A DNA stretch of 64,000 nucleotides. Source: Cannabis sativa (lineage: Eukaryota > Streptophyta > Magnoliopsida > Rosales > Cannabaceae). The notes below the pieces were generated by a model, which was not told the origin of the DNA, made no database searches, and was given only the letters and a program-made list of their open reading frames with translations. The position numbers and the translations under genes were made by a program. Where the stretch lies: the NCBI RefSeq assembly GCF_029168945.1, contig NC_083604.1, positions 9,354,812 through 9,418,811 of the forward strand. Direction: 5' to 3'. Positions 42,433 to 53,637 of this stretch are shown one piece after another; positions within the stretch are counted from its first letter, which is position 1; the number at the start of each line of letters is the position of its first letter.

Positions 42433-43800
42433 TTTAGATGTGGAGGCAAACAATTATAACCTGATCGAGCCAAAAAAATAAATAGAAAAATTATTTAGCA
42501 ATATATATAATATATATAAAGCAAAAACCCAATTGTATTTTTTTAGATTTAATGAGATTTATTTTATTTATTTCATTATATAAAGTAACCCATGAATTTC
42601 TCATAAACTATATTATTTTTATTAATAAACTATTTTACTTTTAATATAAATAAAAAGTCATCCATGAATTTCTCATGAATATAACAATCAATTTTATAGA
42701 TTATAATAATTATTAGTGATATTTATTTTAAAATCTATAGAATAATTGTTTTAATAATATTCTACATATATAACCATACCTATTATTTAACGTAGTTAAT
42801 TTATTAATAATAATATGCTATATTAATTAATTTAAAAACTTAGTCATACATATATAATGTGAAAATATATACATATTCTAAAATAATTCTTAAGATAATT
42901 TGAGAAAAAATAAAAGTTATATATTTTTTGAAAAATATCTTAAGTATAGTTTACATTTAAATTTAATTTAATTTTTTATAACCATAATTTTTTAATTGAA
43001 TTAATGTTTTAATTTGAAAAATAAGAATTGATTATTATTGTTTCAAAAAATATCTTAGCAGTATATGTTTTGAATTTTCATAGCTTCACTAAATTCATGC
43101 TCAAACTTTTTTTTTCTTCATTTTGAATTTTGTTGCTAAACTTGAAAATAAGATTTTACTTAAATTGTATTGAGCTTTGTTGTCAAAATCTTCATAACTA
43201 AGTATAAATTTCAGAGGTTAAGGTAATATTTTACCTTACTCAATGAGTAGCTTAAAGTATAATAATTAGTTTAATAAGACAAAAAATTACGAAAAAATAG
43301 AACCAGATAGTACCAACAATTAGCCAATATAAGAAATTAAATATAAACTCTACTTTAAGAAAATATGAGATATATATATATTACCACTTTATAATTGGCA
43401 CATAAAAAATATAAAATAAAATTAGCACAAAATTATAGAAACCAATAAACTATGTATTGCTTAGGGAAAATGGAGATTTCATGAATAGTACTAAATATAA
43501 TCATTATAAATATAAGGATTAGATTAATGAAGAATAACTATACATGGAAAGAAAGTATATATATAACTCAAAATTTGAGATTTCCACACAAATTATAATT
43601 GATTCACTAAATAAATGTCTTCTTTATAACATTTGTAACAATTTTTCTTATTCTTTATTGTATTTTCAACAAAATACAACCTCAAGCATCTCGAACCCAA
43701 TGTTATCATCACTGAAATTTGCAATAAATTAATAAAAATTATAAATACAAATATAATTCAAAGAGATAGGAGATGAAGAGATAAAGAGAAAAGAAAGAAT
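42433..43800. other. AT-rich sequence, no gene
   Basis: Recurring CATGAATTTCTCAT words near 42590-42680 are distant relatives of the Helitron 5' ends. The rest shows no element boundary or coding frame. Confidence 0.5.
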
Positions 43801-43819
43801 CACTACTACAAAGTTGGCT

Positions 43820-44127
43820 TTTCCCAACGGTTAATAAGGGAGTCAATTATGAAAACCGTTGGAAAAAGTAAGAGGAGATTTTTCCCAACAGTTTAAAACC
43901 GAAACAAAAAAACTGTTGGGAAAAATAAATGCCAACAGTGGAGAACCGTGGGCAAAACTAAATGGATTTTTAAAAAAGGAACAATAAATGCCAACAGTGT
44001 ATAACTGTTGGGAATACTAAGCATTCCCAACATTTTATAACTGTTGGGAATACTAAGCATTCCCAACATTTTATAACTGTTGGGAATACTAAGCATTCCC
44101 AACATTTTATAACTGTTGGGAATACTT
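43820..44127. repeat. Subterminal palindromes and 36-bp tandem repeat of the CACTA element
   Basis: TTCCCAACNNTT...AACTGTTGGGAA palindromes are spaced along the left arm. From 44022, three units of 36 bp (44022, 44058, 44094) each contain one palindrome. Related copies lie in the right arm at about 45755-45895. The minus-strand frame reading SIPNSYKMLGML repeatedly is a by-product. Confidence 0.8.
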
Positions 44128-44839
44128 AGTATTTCATATTTGTTTTAGTATATAATTTTTTTTTGCTTAATAAAAAAAATTTGTATTTAATAAAAAAATA
44201 ATAAAAAAAAGTTTCAGATTTAAAAAAAAGAAAATTGTACTTGTTTTTACTTAGTAAAATAAATATGTATTTAATTAAATAAAATACAAAATAAAGTTTC
44301 AGATTTAAATAATAAAAAAAATTACTTAATTAATTTATAATTTGAGAATTTATAAAATTGAGAAGTTTGGATTTTATATATTTTCAATTAGAGGATAATT
44401 TTATAGATTAGATGTATTTAACAATTTATTATGAAAGTTATTAAAAAAAATTATTGTGAAAGAGAAAAATTATTTTAATTTTTTTGTCTTAATATTTAAA
44501 ATATAATTTATTTTTATTGGTTAAGTATATGTTTTAAGAATATAAATGGGAAGAAAAAGTTAAAAAAACATAGTATAAAAAAATATATATTTTATATAAA
44601 ATAAAAATTATTAAAATGGGATGTCTTTATAAGTTTTGTTTTTGAGGTGTATATAAATTTTTTCTAAAAAAGTATATATATTTTAAGGAATTTTTCTAAA
44701 ATAATTAATTGGGGATAAAATTAAATTAGGTATAATTAATAAAATAATCAGATTTTTTTTTTTTTTTGAGAAAATAAAATAATCAGATTAATTTAAATAT
44801 TTTGGTAAATAAATTTAACTTTGGGTATAAAAGGAAAAT

Positions 44840-45420
44840 AAGAAACCCTAACCCAAACCCAAACCCAAACCCTATTTCATCTTCTTCTTCCTTCCGCCCC
44901 TCTTCTTCCTCTATTTCGTCTTCACCCAATCTGCCTCCACAGACCACCATGACCATCATCCAAAGCCGCCTCCAGTACAGACCACCATCACCATCATCCA
45001 AAGCCGCCTCCACTTCGGTGTCTCCACTGCCCCTCGATTCGACTCCGGTACAAATAAATCAAGCGGCGGTCGACTGGACGAAGAAATCCTTTATCTCCAC
45101 GAACCTCGAATCCTCTGCCTCAAACATGAACCGATCGACTGCGACGAAGAAATTCCTCGAGGTGTTGTGCTCCTATTCCACTACGATTGAGACGAAGAAC
45201 CGGTCTACCCTCAAGTACACGAACGATGCCCATTGGGTGAACGAGACGATGTAGTTTCTAGATTTGTTGACGGGACTATCCAGCAACACGTTGAGCATGA
45301 TGGCAACGTACGAGAAGCGAGGTGCTCGCCGAAAACAGAGGGGGACGAGTTTTGGGCAAGTCTTTGTTCTTAGTGTTCTGGGTTCTCTTGCATCTTCGAA
45401 TTTCATTTTGAAACCCATAA
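44840..45420 (+). other. GC-rich coding-like segment captured in the CACTA element
   Basis: A telomere-like run (AACCCAAACCC repeats, 44850-44875) leads to TCTTCTTCTTCC tracts like a plant 5' leader. A 38-bp direct repeat follows at 44941 and 44979. From about 45056 one frame reads EEILYLHEPRILCLKHEPID and, after a single stop, RDDVVSRFVDGTIQQHVEHD. Another frame opens 150 codons from 44802. Codon content exceeds the AT-rich surroundings. I do not recognise the protein. A transduplicated host gene piece is the best guess. Confidence 0.45.
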
Positions 45421-45925
45421 AGTGTATGAATATATAATTGATATGAATATGTAATTCTTTTAGGTATAATTTATTTATTTTTTAGTGTATTTGTTTGAGT
45501 TGAATTTGTTGTTTATGAATCAAGAATTTGTTGTTGAATTTGTTGTTGTGAATCAAGAAATTGTCTGTTAAATTTTTTTATTCTTAATTTTTTAATTTTT
45601 ATTTATATTATTATTATTTTTTAAAATTTATTTATATTATTATTGTAATTAGATAATTATTCATATATAATAAATTAGTTTAAATGTATTTTTTTTTTAA
45701 TCTAGATAATATTTTTACCAACAATTATAAATAGTCATTTAAAGTTATTTTTTCTAACAATTTATAACTGTTGGAAAAAGTAACTTTTCCCAACAGTTAT
45801 AAACTGTCTTTTAAAGCTTGGTATTTTTATGACACCCACATAGCCAACAGTTTTAGGAAGTGATGGGAAATAGTATAAATGACAGTTATAAACTGTGGGG
45901 AAAAGCCAATTTTGTAGTAGTGAAT

Positions 45926-47100
45926 ACCTATACTATTTGTACTCGCTCTTTACTCACACATTGATCGTCTATCGACCTCAAGTACATTGTTGCAAGAAAG
46001 CCACTACCACACTATCATTGAGATTAGTCAAGTCAAATACAAATTCAATATGTAACGACAACAATTTATAATAATAATAAAAAAGAATGCACACTATTAT
46101 ATTTATGGGGAACAATAAAAGATTAATCAGTGAGAGTAAAATATATGTCATTATATAATATATATACTTGAGACATTTAAATTCAGTTAAAAGTATAAGA
46201 TTAAAGAAAACAAACATCAGAATCTTAAATATCAGTTCAAATATTAATAAGATTGGTTTTATTATTATTTTATTATATATAAATAATATTTTATTATTTT
46301 ATTAAATAAAAATAAAAAGTCACCCATAAATTTCTCATAAACCAAGAATTTTAGTTATATAAGCACACTTTATATAGAATAGATATGAGTAATTAGCGGT
46401 AAAAATTTTCAACTTACTTGTAAAAAATTATCAAACCTCATATTTTAGTAGGAAAATTCTCTAAAGTACTGTTCCGTTTACATTTTTAAAATTGCATCTG
46501 TCCAACTTCGTTAAGTCTTAATTTTACCTATGTGGCAAGACAGGTCATTCAATTATTGGCCAACATGGCCACATTTACGCTCACACATCGAATGGTCTAC
46601 CACTCTCAAAATTTACACCCACCCACTTGCTGTCAAAAAAAAAGTTTAATTTATAAACATTTATTTAAAATCTCATATTGTTAGATTGGGTGTAATTCTC
46701 TCTATATATAAGCACCAACAAAACTACATCATTTCAAAATAGATAGAGAGTTAGAGACATACAAATATCCTCCAAACTTGTATAAATATGTGCCCCAATT
46801 TTTTTGGGATTTTTTCAATAATATACCTAAAATTAATTTTATTTATAAAAATACCTTTAAGAAAATTATTTGCACAAATACCGTCGTGCCACGTCAACAT
46901 GCATACCGAAATTCAAAACAATTACCGAAAATAGAAAAAACTGGAAAAATCTCGTTTCTAGAAATTTTTCGCTTTTGGGGAGATTTGAAAAAAGCAACCA
47001 TTTAGTTGTTTTTTATGTGAATAAGATATTAATTGGTTTCTTTTTTATTAAAAAATTTATTTCAAAATTTTACACATAAATTAATAATAAAATTATTATT
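45926..47100. other. Intergenic sequence with inverted Helitron end
   Basis: 46250-46385 is the reverse complement of 31591-31726. 46395-46640 contains GAGTAATTAGCGG and mixed-composition sequence that could be a worn MULE end. TATATATAAGCACC near 46703 is TATA-like. No gene is supported. Confidence 0.5.
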
Positions 47101-47104
47101 ATTT

Positions 47105-47255
47105 TTTTTAATAAAAATCATAAGATCTATTAATTAATAAATTCGTTCAAAATAATAGAACGCACTTCAGAGAAACAGTCCTCCAACTGAAGCACACGAC
47201 TTGTAGAGAAACAAGAGTCTCTTGCCAAGCAATGAGCCAACTTAATTGCAGATCA
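47105..47255 (-). mobile_element. Second LINE tail of the 3579-4059 family
   Basis: The reverse complement matches the last ~125 bases of the RNase H frame at 3900-4035 (LAHCLARDSCFST, then VLQLEDC and LNEFIN), then a T-run on the plus strand corresponding to the tail. It is severely 5'-truncated. Only the end of the domain is present. Confidence 0.7.
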
Positions 47256-47260
47256 TTTTA

Positions 47261-48755
47261 CAAAACACAAATTGTGAAGGCATAAAATACCTCTCTGAGA
47301 AACATATAAATTTTTGTCTCCAAAAAATGAGGATTATTATTTCTTTTTATATTTTTAGGCTATATTATGTTATTTTATTGTTTAAGATACCTTGAAGTTA
47401 CCTTTTTTTTTAATGTAACTCATATGATGTTTCAAATACTACTCAATTCATTTACAAATTATTTTATAAACTTATTAAAATAGTTTTATAAAAATTAATT
47501 TATTTTTATTTAATCTTGTAATGTCTAAATATAAAAATAAAAAAATAGTAATGTTTAACACATTAAATTTTATTTAAATTTAAATATTGTTTATTTATTT
47601 ATTAACAAAATATAAAAAAAAAAATATTTAACAAAAAAAAAAAGAAGAAGAAGAAAGAGAATGTTTGACAAGTTTATCATCCTTATTTAAAAAAATAATA
47701 ATTTTACTCTATATGTCATGAGTCACATAAAGACAAAATAAAAGTAATGAGCAAAAAAAAAAAGTATAAGTACTGAAGCTTAGAAGAGAACCACTAAAGT
47801 ATATATATGTGTCAACCTATTTCAAAAAAACTATCGGTTTTCAAAACAAACTACCAGTATGTGTGTATGAAATTATTACATAATACCCGGTATTTTAATA
47901 ACCAACAATAATTCATTAAATAATTTGATATTTATGTGCTGGGATGTAATTAATTCTAAAAAATATAGAGTAACTTGTGATGTTGGTTATTGTATTGAAT
48001 TTTAAGATACTATGTCATTTCTATATATTTATTTTAGAAACATATTAAAATTGTTACAAAATAAACTAGATGTATAAACTTAGTACTTAGTAACTTATAA
48101 AATTGGTTGATATATTAAATTTCGTTTAAGTTGAAAGTTTGATTATATTTGTTAACTAAATATATAGAAAAGAAATTTAAAAGTTACTCTTTCGAGTTAT
48201 TCGTTTTTGTAGCAGTAAAAAAATATATGCTTCCCATATATCAAAATGATCATCATAAAAAATAGATTACAATGATACAATTTTTGAGTCAAAATAATAA
48301 ATGGTGTGGCTGAAAAAACTTTTTAAACTTTTGAAAAAGAAAAAAAAACAAGTATAATGCATGTTCTGCCACCTTTATTCATACACACAAGAAAAAAAAA
48401 TTTTAACTACTAGCTAAGAGAGAGAAAGAATTTTTAATGTTAAAGAAAACCATTAATTTTCACGCTATATATCTAATAAAATAAAATATGAAGCAAAAGA
48501 AAAAAAAGAAAATAAACTTACTGACACAAAGCGATTGGAATTGATTAATGTTTCAATTGATTATGCTGTTCACAAAATAATTCAACAACATAGCGGTAAT
48601 TAGAGTAATAAAATTTTAAACCACATCTTTACAATTAATATGAAATTGACGTCGTCTCACGTAAATTTCTCATTTTTTTCCCTAGTAACCATATAACCGT
48701 CTTCGCCTCTCTTTAAATAGGGTGATCTCATAATCTCAAAGCGCATTTTAAAGGA
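47261..48755. other. AT-rich sequence, no gene
   Basis: Low-complexity A/T runs with a short AGAAGAAGAAG tract at 47640. No element termini or credible coding frame. Confidence 0.5.
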
Positions 48756-48759
48756 CACA

Positions 48760-49369
48760 TTATACATGATAATGTCATTGTTGGGTTTGAAAGGCTTCAT
48801 AGTATGAGAAAAAATAGATTTGAAAATGGTTCAAAAGTGGCATTGAAACTGAATATGGCTAAAGCATATGATAGGGTTGAATGGGGCTTTTATCGAAACA
48901 ATGATGGAAAAATTGGGATATGCCGAAGAATGGATTGTGAAGGTTATGAAGTGCATTTCATCTGTCACCTTTTCCTTTTTGATCAATGGTGTGAGGTACA
49001 AGGCAAGGTTACTCCACACCGAGGGTTATGTTAAGGTGATCCCTTGTCTCCCTTCTTGTTTCTTTTTTGTGCAGCGGTGTTTTCAAGCTTGATAAACAGA
49101 GAGGAGATGGTGGGAAGACTTCGGGGGCTGTCCTTTGGAAGAAGAGAGTTAAAGGTCTCATATTTATTTTTTGCAGATGGTAGTCTTGTATTTTTTGAGG
49201 CCAATATGGAGGAGTGTAATTGCTTCAGGGAGCTACTGAATAAATATTCGATAGCATCAGAACAATTGGTTAATTTTCACAAATCTAAGATGTGTTTTGG
49301 AAGAATGGTAGATAGAAGCTTGAGGAGTACATTTCAAAACTTGAAAACATTTACTAACACAGTCTTATA
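48760..49369 (+). pseudogene. LINE reverse transcriptase palm fragment
   Basis: Across three registers: FENGSKVALKLNMAKAYDRVEW, then ETMMEKLGYAEEWIVKVMKCISSV, FSFLINGVRYKA, SPFLFLFCAAVFSSLI, LKVSYLFFADGSLVFFEAN and LVNFHKSKMCFG. These are the conserved RT blocks of plant L1 LINEs. The catalytic FADD/YADD box reads FADG (near 49180), losing an essential Asp, and two frameshifts occur (about 48895 and 49035). 5'-truncated and without the 3' part. Confidence 0.85.
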
Positions 49370-49859
49370 GTTATAATTTAGGGCTATTTACTATAATTTT
49401 TTAATGATTAGGAAAATTATGTAAAACAAAATTAAAAAAAAAAAATTAAATTATTTTTTTCAAATGAATTATACATTTGGGGTTAACATGATACTAACTT
49501 ATCAATTAGCTAAGCGATCACGTCATTATTTTATTTAGAGTAATTTGCGGCACAACCTCCTTAAGTGGTCAGGTTTTTGCAACTAACCCCCAATTTTAAA
49601 ATTTTAGTGGTAAAACCTTCTAAACCCAAGTTCTGTTAGCACTTAGCCCTTTCCATCCATTTTTGGGTGTTAACTGCCAACTTGAAATGTCTACATGTAC
49701 ACAGTGTACACGTGGCACGATTTAATTAGTCCACGTAATAAATATTTAAAATTAAAAAATAAAGAAAAATAATTTAATTTTCTTTAAAAGAAAAATAATT
49801 TAAAAATTAAAAGTAAAACATTTTTTTTCTTCATTATTTTCTATTTTTTTTCTTCTTCA

Positions 49860-50516
49860 TCTTCTTCATGCGACATCCACCACCACCAACATCCACCGAA
49901 ACCACCACTACCTACCATCTACAACCACCACCCACCACCACCGAAACCACCACTGCTCACCAACGCCACTACCGTATCCTATTTTTTATACCTAAATCAC
50001 ACATACACAACAAAAAAAAAACAAAAAAAAATCAAACCAAATTTAAGAAACCCATATCTGAAAACACTTCACATTCATCCAACCCCAGATCTGAAGCCCT
50101 CTCTCGCAACGCCTCCACCGCTTCTCTTGCCAGAAAACTTGGGGCAAATCTGAAAATGCCCTCCCTCTCCACCTATATCTGGAAAATAAAACAAAAATAG
50201 ATAAGAAAAAAAGCTACGAACTTTACAATATTACACAAAAGAATCAGGTTAAGGCTAAACGCAAGAGAAAGAAAACGAAAGAAGGACGAGAGAGATAAAG
50301 GAATCGGTCGGTTGGGGTGGCTCTGCGAAAGGAGCAAGGGTCGGCGGCGGGGTTCTAGTCTGGAGAGGAGCTGTCGGGGTTGGGGTCCGGTAAGAGAGAG
50401 AGAGGGTGAAAGGCGGCGTACCTGGTCTTCGGTTGAGGAGCGGTCGGGGTTGGGGTCCGATAAGGGAGAGAGAGGGAAGGAAATGTGTGTTAGGTTTAGA
50501 TTAGGGTTTTTTTTAT
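49860..50516 (+). other. Mixed interior of the Pack-MULE
   Basis: A CCACCACC/ACCACC-rich stretch (49868-49970) opens a 110-codon frame of Pro/Thr/His repeats. A GAGAGAG-rich, GC-rich stretch (50310-50480) opens a 68-codon Arg/Gly frame. Both resemble 5' leader sequence rather than real proteins. They may be the captured gene's promoter and leader or another captured fragment. Confidence 0.4.
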
Positions 50517-50517
50517 G

Positions 50518-50664
50518 AGTACACAGTCAGAAGCTGCTTCTTATGAGTTCACAACACTTACTTGCAATCCTGGTATTATTCACTACAATGATACAAAAAT
50601 TCAGTTGCTCGATCTTCCTGGAATCATTGAAGGTGCTTCTGAAGGCAAGGGTCGTGGAAAGCAG
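50518..50664 (+). pseudogene. Captured exon of a DRG-type GTPase gene
   Basis: The frame reads [36 protein letters not shown] and [10 protein letters not shown], then a GTGGG splice donor at 50665. This is the G2-G3 region of developmentally regulated GTP-binding proteins (DRG family, Obg superfamily), with the G3 DLPG motif intact. In the intact protein this part follows the P-loop (GxxxxGKS), which is missing here, as is everything after the donor. It is a transduplicated fragment and cannot act as a GTPase. Confidence 0.85.
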
Positions 50665-51028
50665 GTGGGATGGTTTTTATAAAATTTCTTCACATATCTT
50701 TTAATAGTATTAGGTTTTTTTTTTTATCAGAGAAAAAGAAGAAGAAGAAGGAGGAGTTAGGGTTTTTGTTTTAATTTTTATTTTTTTTAAAAATTGTTTT
50801 TTTAATTTTTAAAGAAAAATTAATTTTTTTTTATTTTAAAAATAATTAATATTTTATTTTAATTTTAAATATTTATTACGTGGACTAATTAAATTGTGCC
50901 ACGTGTACACTGTGTACACGTAGACATTCCAAGTTGGCACTTAACACCCGAAAATGGATGGAAAGAGCTAAGTGCTAACAGAACCTGACCACTTAAGAAG
51001 GTTATGTCGTAAATTACTCTTTTATTTA

Positions 51029-51516
51029 CCACGTATAATAAAATTTGTCTGACGAATTTACAGCACTAATAAAATTCAAAAAGCACAATAATACATAAGT
51101 CACCATAATACAAATTTTAAATAGTCTTGAGATAAAACTAAGTAACATATTTTATTAAGTTTTCTCTCTCTGGAGCCTTCTAGTAAGCATGCAGTCCCTT
51201 TCTCGTCTTCTTCATGTTCATGTTTGGTTCCTCTTATGGAGGATTTGGTCCACCCTAACTGGTATAGTGGTGGGTTGACTTTGTGTAAATATCCTTTTTT
51301 GCCTACTTCTCCTTCCTCCCTATGTAATAAATGCTCTAGGTGTTATTATGTTTCCATTTCACACTCATTAAATTTGATCAGAGCATTAATTGCTCTAAAT
51401 CTTTCCTTCTGCTCTCTAAATCCTTCTTTTTGCCCTCCCTAATTAATTTTCCCCATCATTCCATTTTGTCTTCTCGCCATTTACTCCAGATTTTCCATAT
51501 CTCTGTTCAGAAAAAC
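51029..51516. other. Unassigned sequence left of gypsy copy 2
   Basis: Less AT-rich from about 51165, with pyrimidine-rich TCTTCTT words and overlapping short frames (51224-51442, 51340-51579), none with a recognisable motif. It may be a worn remnant of a LINE or other gene. The last bases AAAAC (51512-51516) would be the target duplication of the gypsy insert. Confidence 0.35.
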
Positions 51517-53600
51517 TGTAACGCCCTAATGCTAAGGCACGCTACAGTGCTTTTTCAATTATTGTGCAATCTTTGCTAATCAAAGAAATTTCTCGAAAAA
51601 CGTGTCAAATTAAAACTTTTGCTTTAAATATTAAATTTTGCAATATAATATAATATTTACAAATTCCGGGATCCCGTTTTTAAACTTTGTAAAATTTACT
51701 TTTCAAACTATACATTCAAAATACACAAGTTCTAGGTCGCACAGCGACTTTCAAAATACAACTCCCAGAAGTCCCGAGACCGAACACTCCAGGTCGCGCC
51801 GCTTGACATGTACAATCTCACCCGAGCTCAGGTTCATTCTTGTTCAGCCTTCGCCTTTCCTTTACCTACACATGGAAGCAGAAACTGTGAGTCAACAGAC
51901 TCAGTAAGAAATGCATATAACATACCATATAAATTTTCGACCTGTAAATAGGCGCCCATACACCTATTTACAGAGCTTAACAGATGAATATGAACGTTCA
52001 ATACCAAGGTACAACCACTATACCACATACACATCGTACCTCATTGTACGAGTGTTGGTAGGGTTTACCCCGATCACTGAGTAACACTGAGTGATGTACC
52101 ACACACCTTAGCATTTTCCCATGCTTGTGTTGGTATCACTGTATCGTACTCACAATCACAATAATCACTATACCAATGCACTCTATAACTTATTCATACA
52201 AGTGTTGGTAGTGCTTAACATAATTCAAGCATGCATATATAAACACATATACACACATTCAGATAATCACATCATACATTATACACAGTTCTTACCTGTT
52301 TTCCGAATTCAAGTGTGCTGGCCGACCTGAACGGAATTCACGTGCTAGATGGATGCCCTAATCACAATAATAGCAACACAGATGAGTGACTCGCTAAATC
52401 ACTTTTCGGGACTTAAACTTGAAACTACAAGTTCCCTATCGATAAACCTCATGGCAATACCCTAAATATCACAAAATTGGCCAAAACTAGGGTTCTGGAA
52501 TTTCCCCCAACAGGCAGACCTGTTCCCAACCGGCAATCCGGTTCTGGGTCACCAACCGGTCGACCGGTTGGTACTGGTCCCCCAGAATCGAAATTCTGGT
52601 TCTGTGCTGGGAACCCAAAAAATCCTTCCCCTTAACTCAAATCAAGCCCAAACCTTACCAAACTCTCCAGTACACCTATACAATGCATAAACATCCATTT
52701 CCAACCAATAAATCACAGAACAAACCAACAAATCAAATTATGCCATTAAAGCTCAAAGCTTGAGTTTCAAAACTCAAGCTTGCTTAGAACCATTATCAAG
52801 CATCAAAACCATTTGCTAGGGACTTAGATTAACTCAACCTAACCCCAGAATTCGAACCCTAAGCAATTCAAACCTTAACAGCTCCTATTACCCCAAAACA
52901 CCATTTCAACCTAACTTAAAACTTGAAAACTAAGAGGGATTCATTGGAACTTACCTTAGATTGATTATCACCTTTGAAATCCTTGCTGAAATCCAACAAT
53001 CAACAACAAACTCCCTTGGTTTGTCTCAGCCGAAAGCAAGAGAGAGAGAGAGAGAGATTCAAGAACAAAGCAATTTTCTAATTTTTTTCCTTTTCCTTGA
53101 TTTTCTTCAAATGAGACAAAAGGGTTAAGTTAATCCCTTGCTGAAATCAACTTGATTAGGTGTCAAAAACCTAAGGCAGCCACCTCACTCACCCTTAAAC
53201 AAAAGACTAAAATGCCCTTTAGACTTAAAACTAGGGTATTTCTAAAGCTAGGGGTAAAATGGTCCAAATCCATAACCCCGCTCAATCTCGATAATTTATT
53301 TTCTCTAAAATATTTCCCACTATGAAATAGGGTTCTAAACTTACCCATGTGATCAATCTAGCCATCCATCGCATTTTCCGTTGTCGCCGAGCAAAAATTA
53401 CAAAATTAACATATTTCACATATAAGCTAAATAATACCCCTAGAGTTTAATAAAATCTCCGGAATTGAGAAATTATAACTCTAATATTTATTTCTAAATA
53501 TTGGGGTCCACATTTAAAATTAATTCACAAATAATATTAAAATAATAAAAATTAGTGCTAATTGCCTTTACTAATCCACATTACTAGAGCGGTCATTACA
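51517..53600 (-). repeat. 3' LTR of gypsy copy 2
   Basis: On the plus strand it reads TGTAACGCCC...GGTCATTACA, the reverse complement of the copy 1 LTR, with many substitutions. It is more diverged from copy 1's LTRs than those are from each other. It includes the hairpin at 51942-51973 and a GA microsatellite near 53040-53060. Confidence 0.9.
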
Positions 53601-53637
53601 ATTATCCCCCCGTTAATAGGATTTCGTCCCCGAAATC

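Larger units (their letters stand above)
43801..45922. mobile_element. Non-autonomous CACTA element with perfect ends
   Basis: The left end CACTACTACAAAGTTGGCTT and the inverse of the right end, which finishes TTTGTAGTAGTG at 45922, agree over ~28 bp with a few mismatches. A 3-bp direct repeat AAT at 43798-43800 and 45923-45925 is the CACTA target duplication. Both subterminal regions carry CCCAACAGTT-type inverted repeats. No transposase is encoded. The centre is occupied by a GC-rich, coding-like segment. Confidence 0.85.
49538..51019. mobile_element. Pack-MULE with long TIRs and 9-bp TSD
   Basis: It starts GAGTAATTTGCGGCACAACC and ends with the inverse GAGTAATTTACGACATAACC. The arms stay alignable for roughly 200 bases (TAAGTGGTCAGGTT, GTGTACACGTGGCAC and TAGTCCACGTAATAAATATT all recur inverted). 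A perfect 9-bp duplication, TTTTATTTA, lies at 49529-49537 and 51020-51028. No transposase. The interior holds host-like exon sequence, which defines a Pack-MULE. Confidence 0.9.

Noticed and set aside
43893..44105. Minus-strand ORF with a repeated peptide (SIPNSYKMLGML)
   Set aside because: Read-out of the 36-bp palindromic tandem repeat, whose length happens to be a multiple of 3.
44022..44127. Possible CRISPR array
   Set aside because: Units are contiguous without variable spacers, and the genome is a plant.
44850..44875. Interstitial telomere
   Set aside because: Only a few degenerate CCCAAA/CCCTAA units in a leader-like context.
46778..47079. Overlapping short ORFs right of the inverted Helitron end
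   Set aside because: Two frames overlap with similar lengths and neither shows a motif or codon bias.
49868..50200. Pro/Thr/His-rich ORF in the Pack-MULE
   Set aside because: Simple CCACCA repeats followed by low-complexity Lys/Asn codons; no support as a protein.
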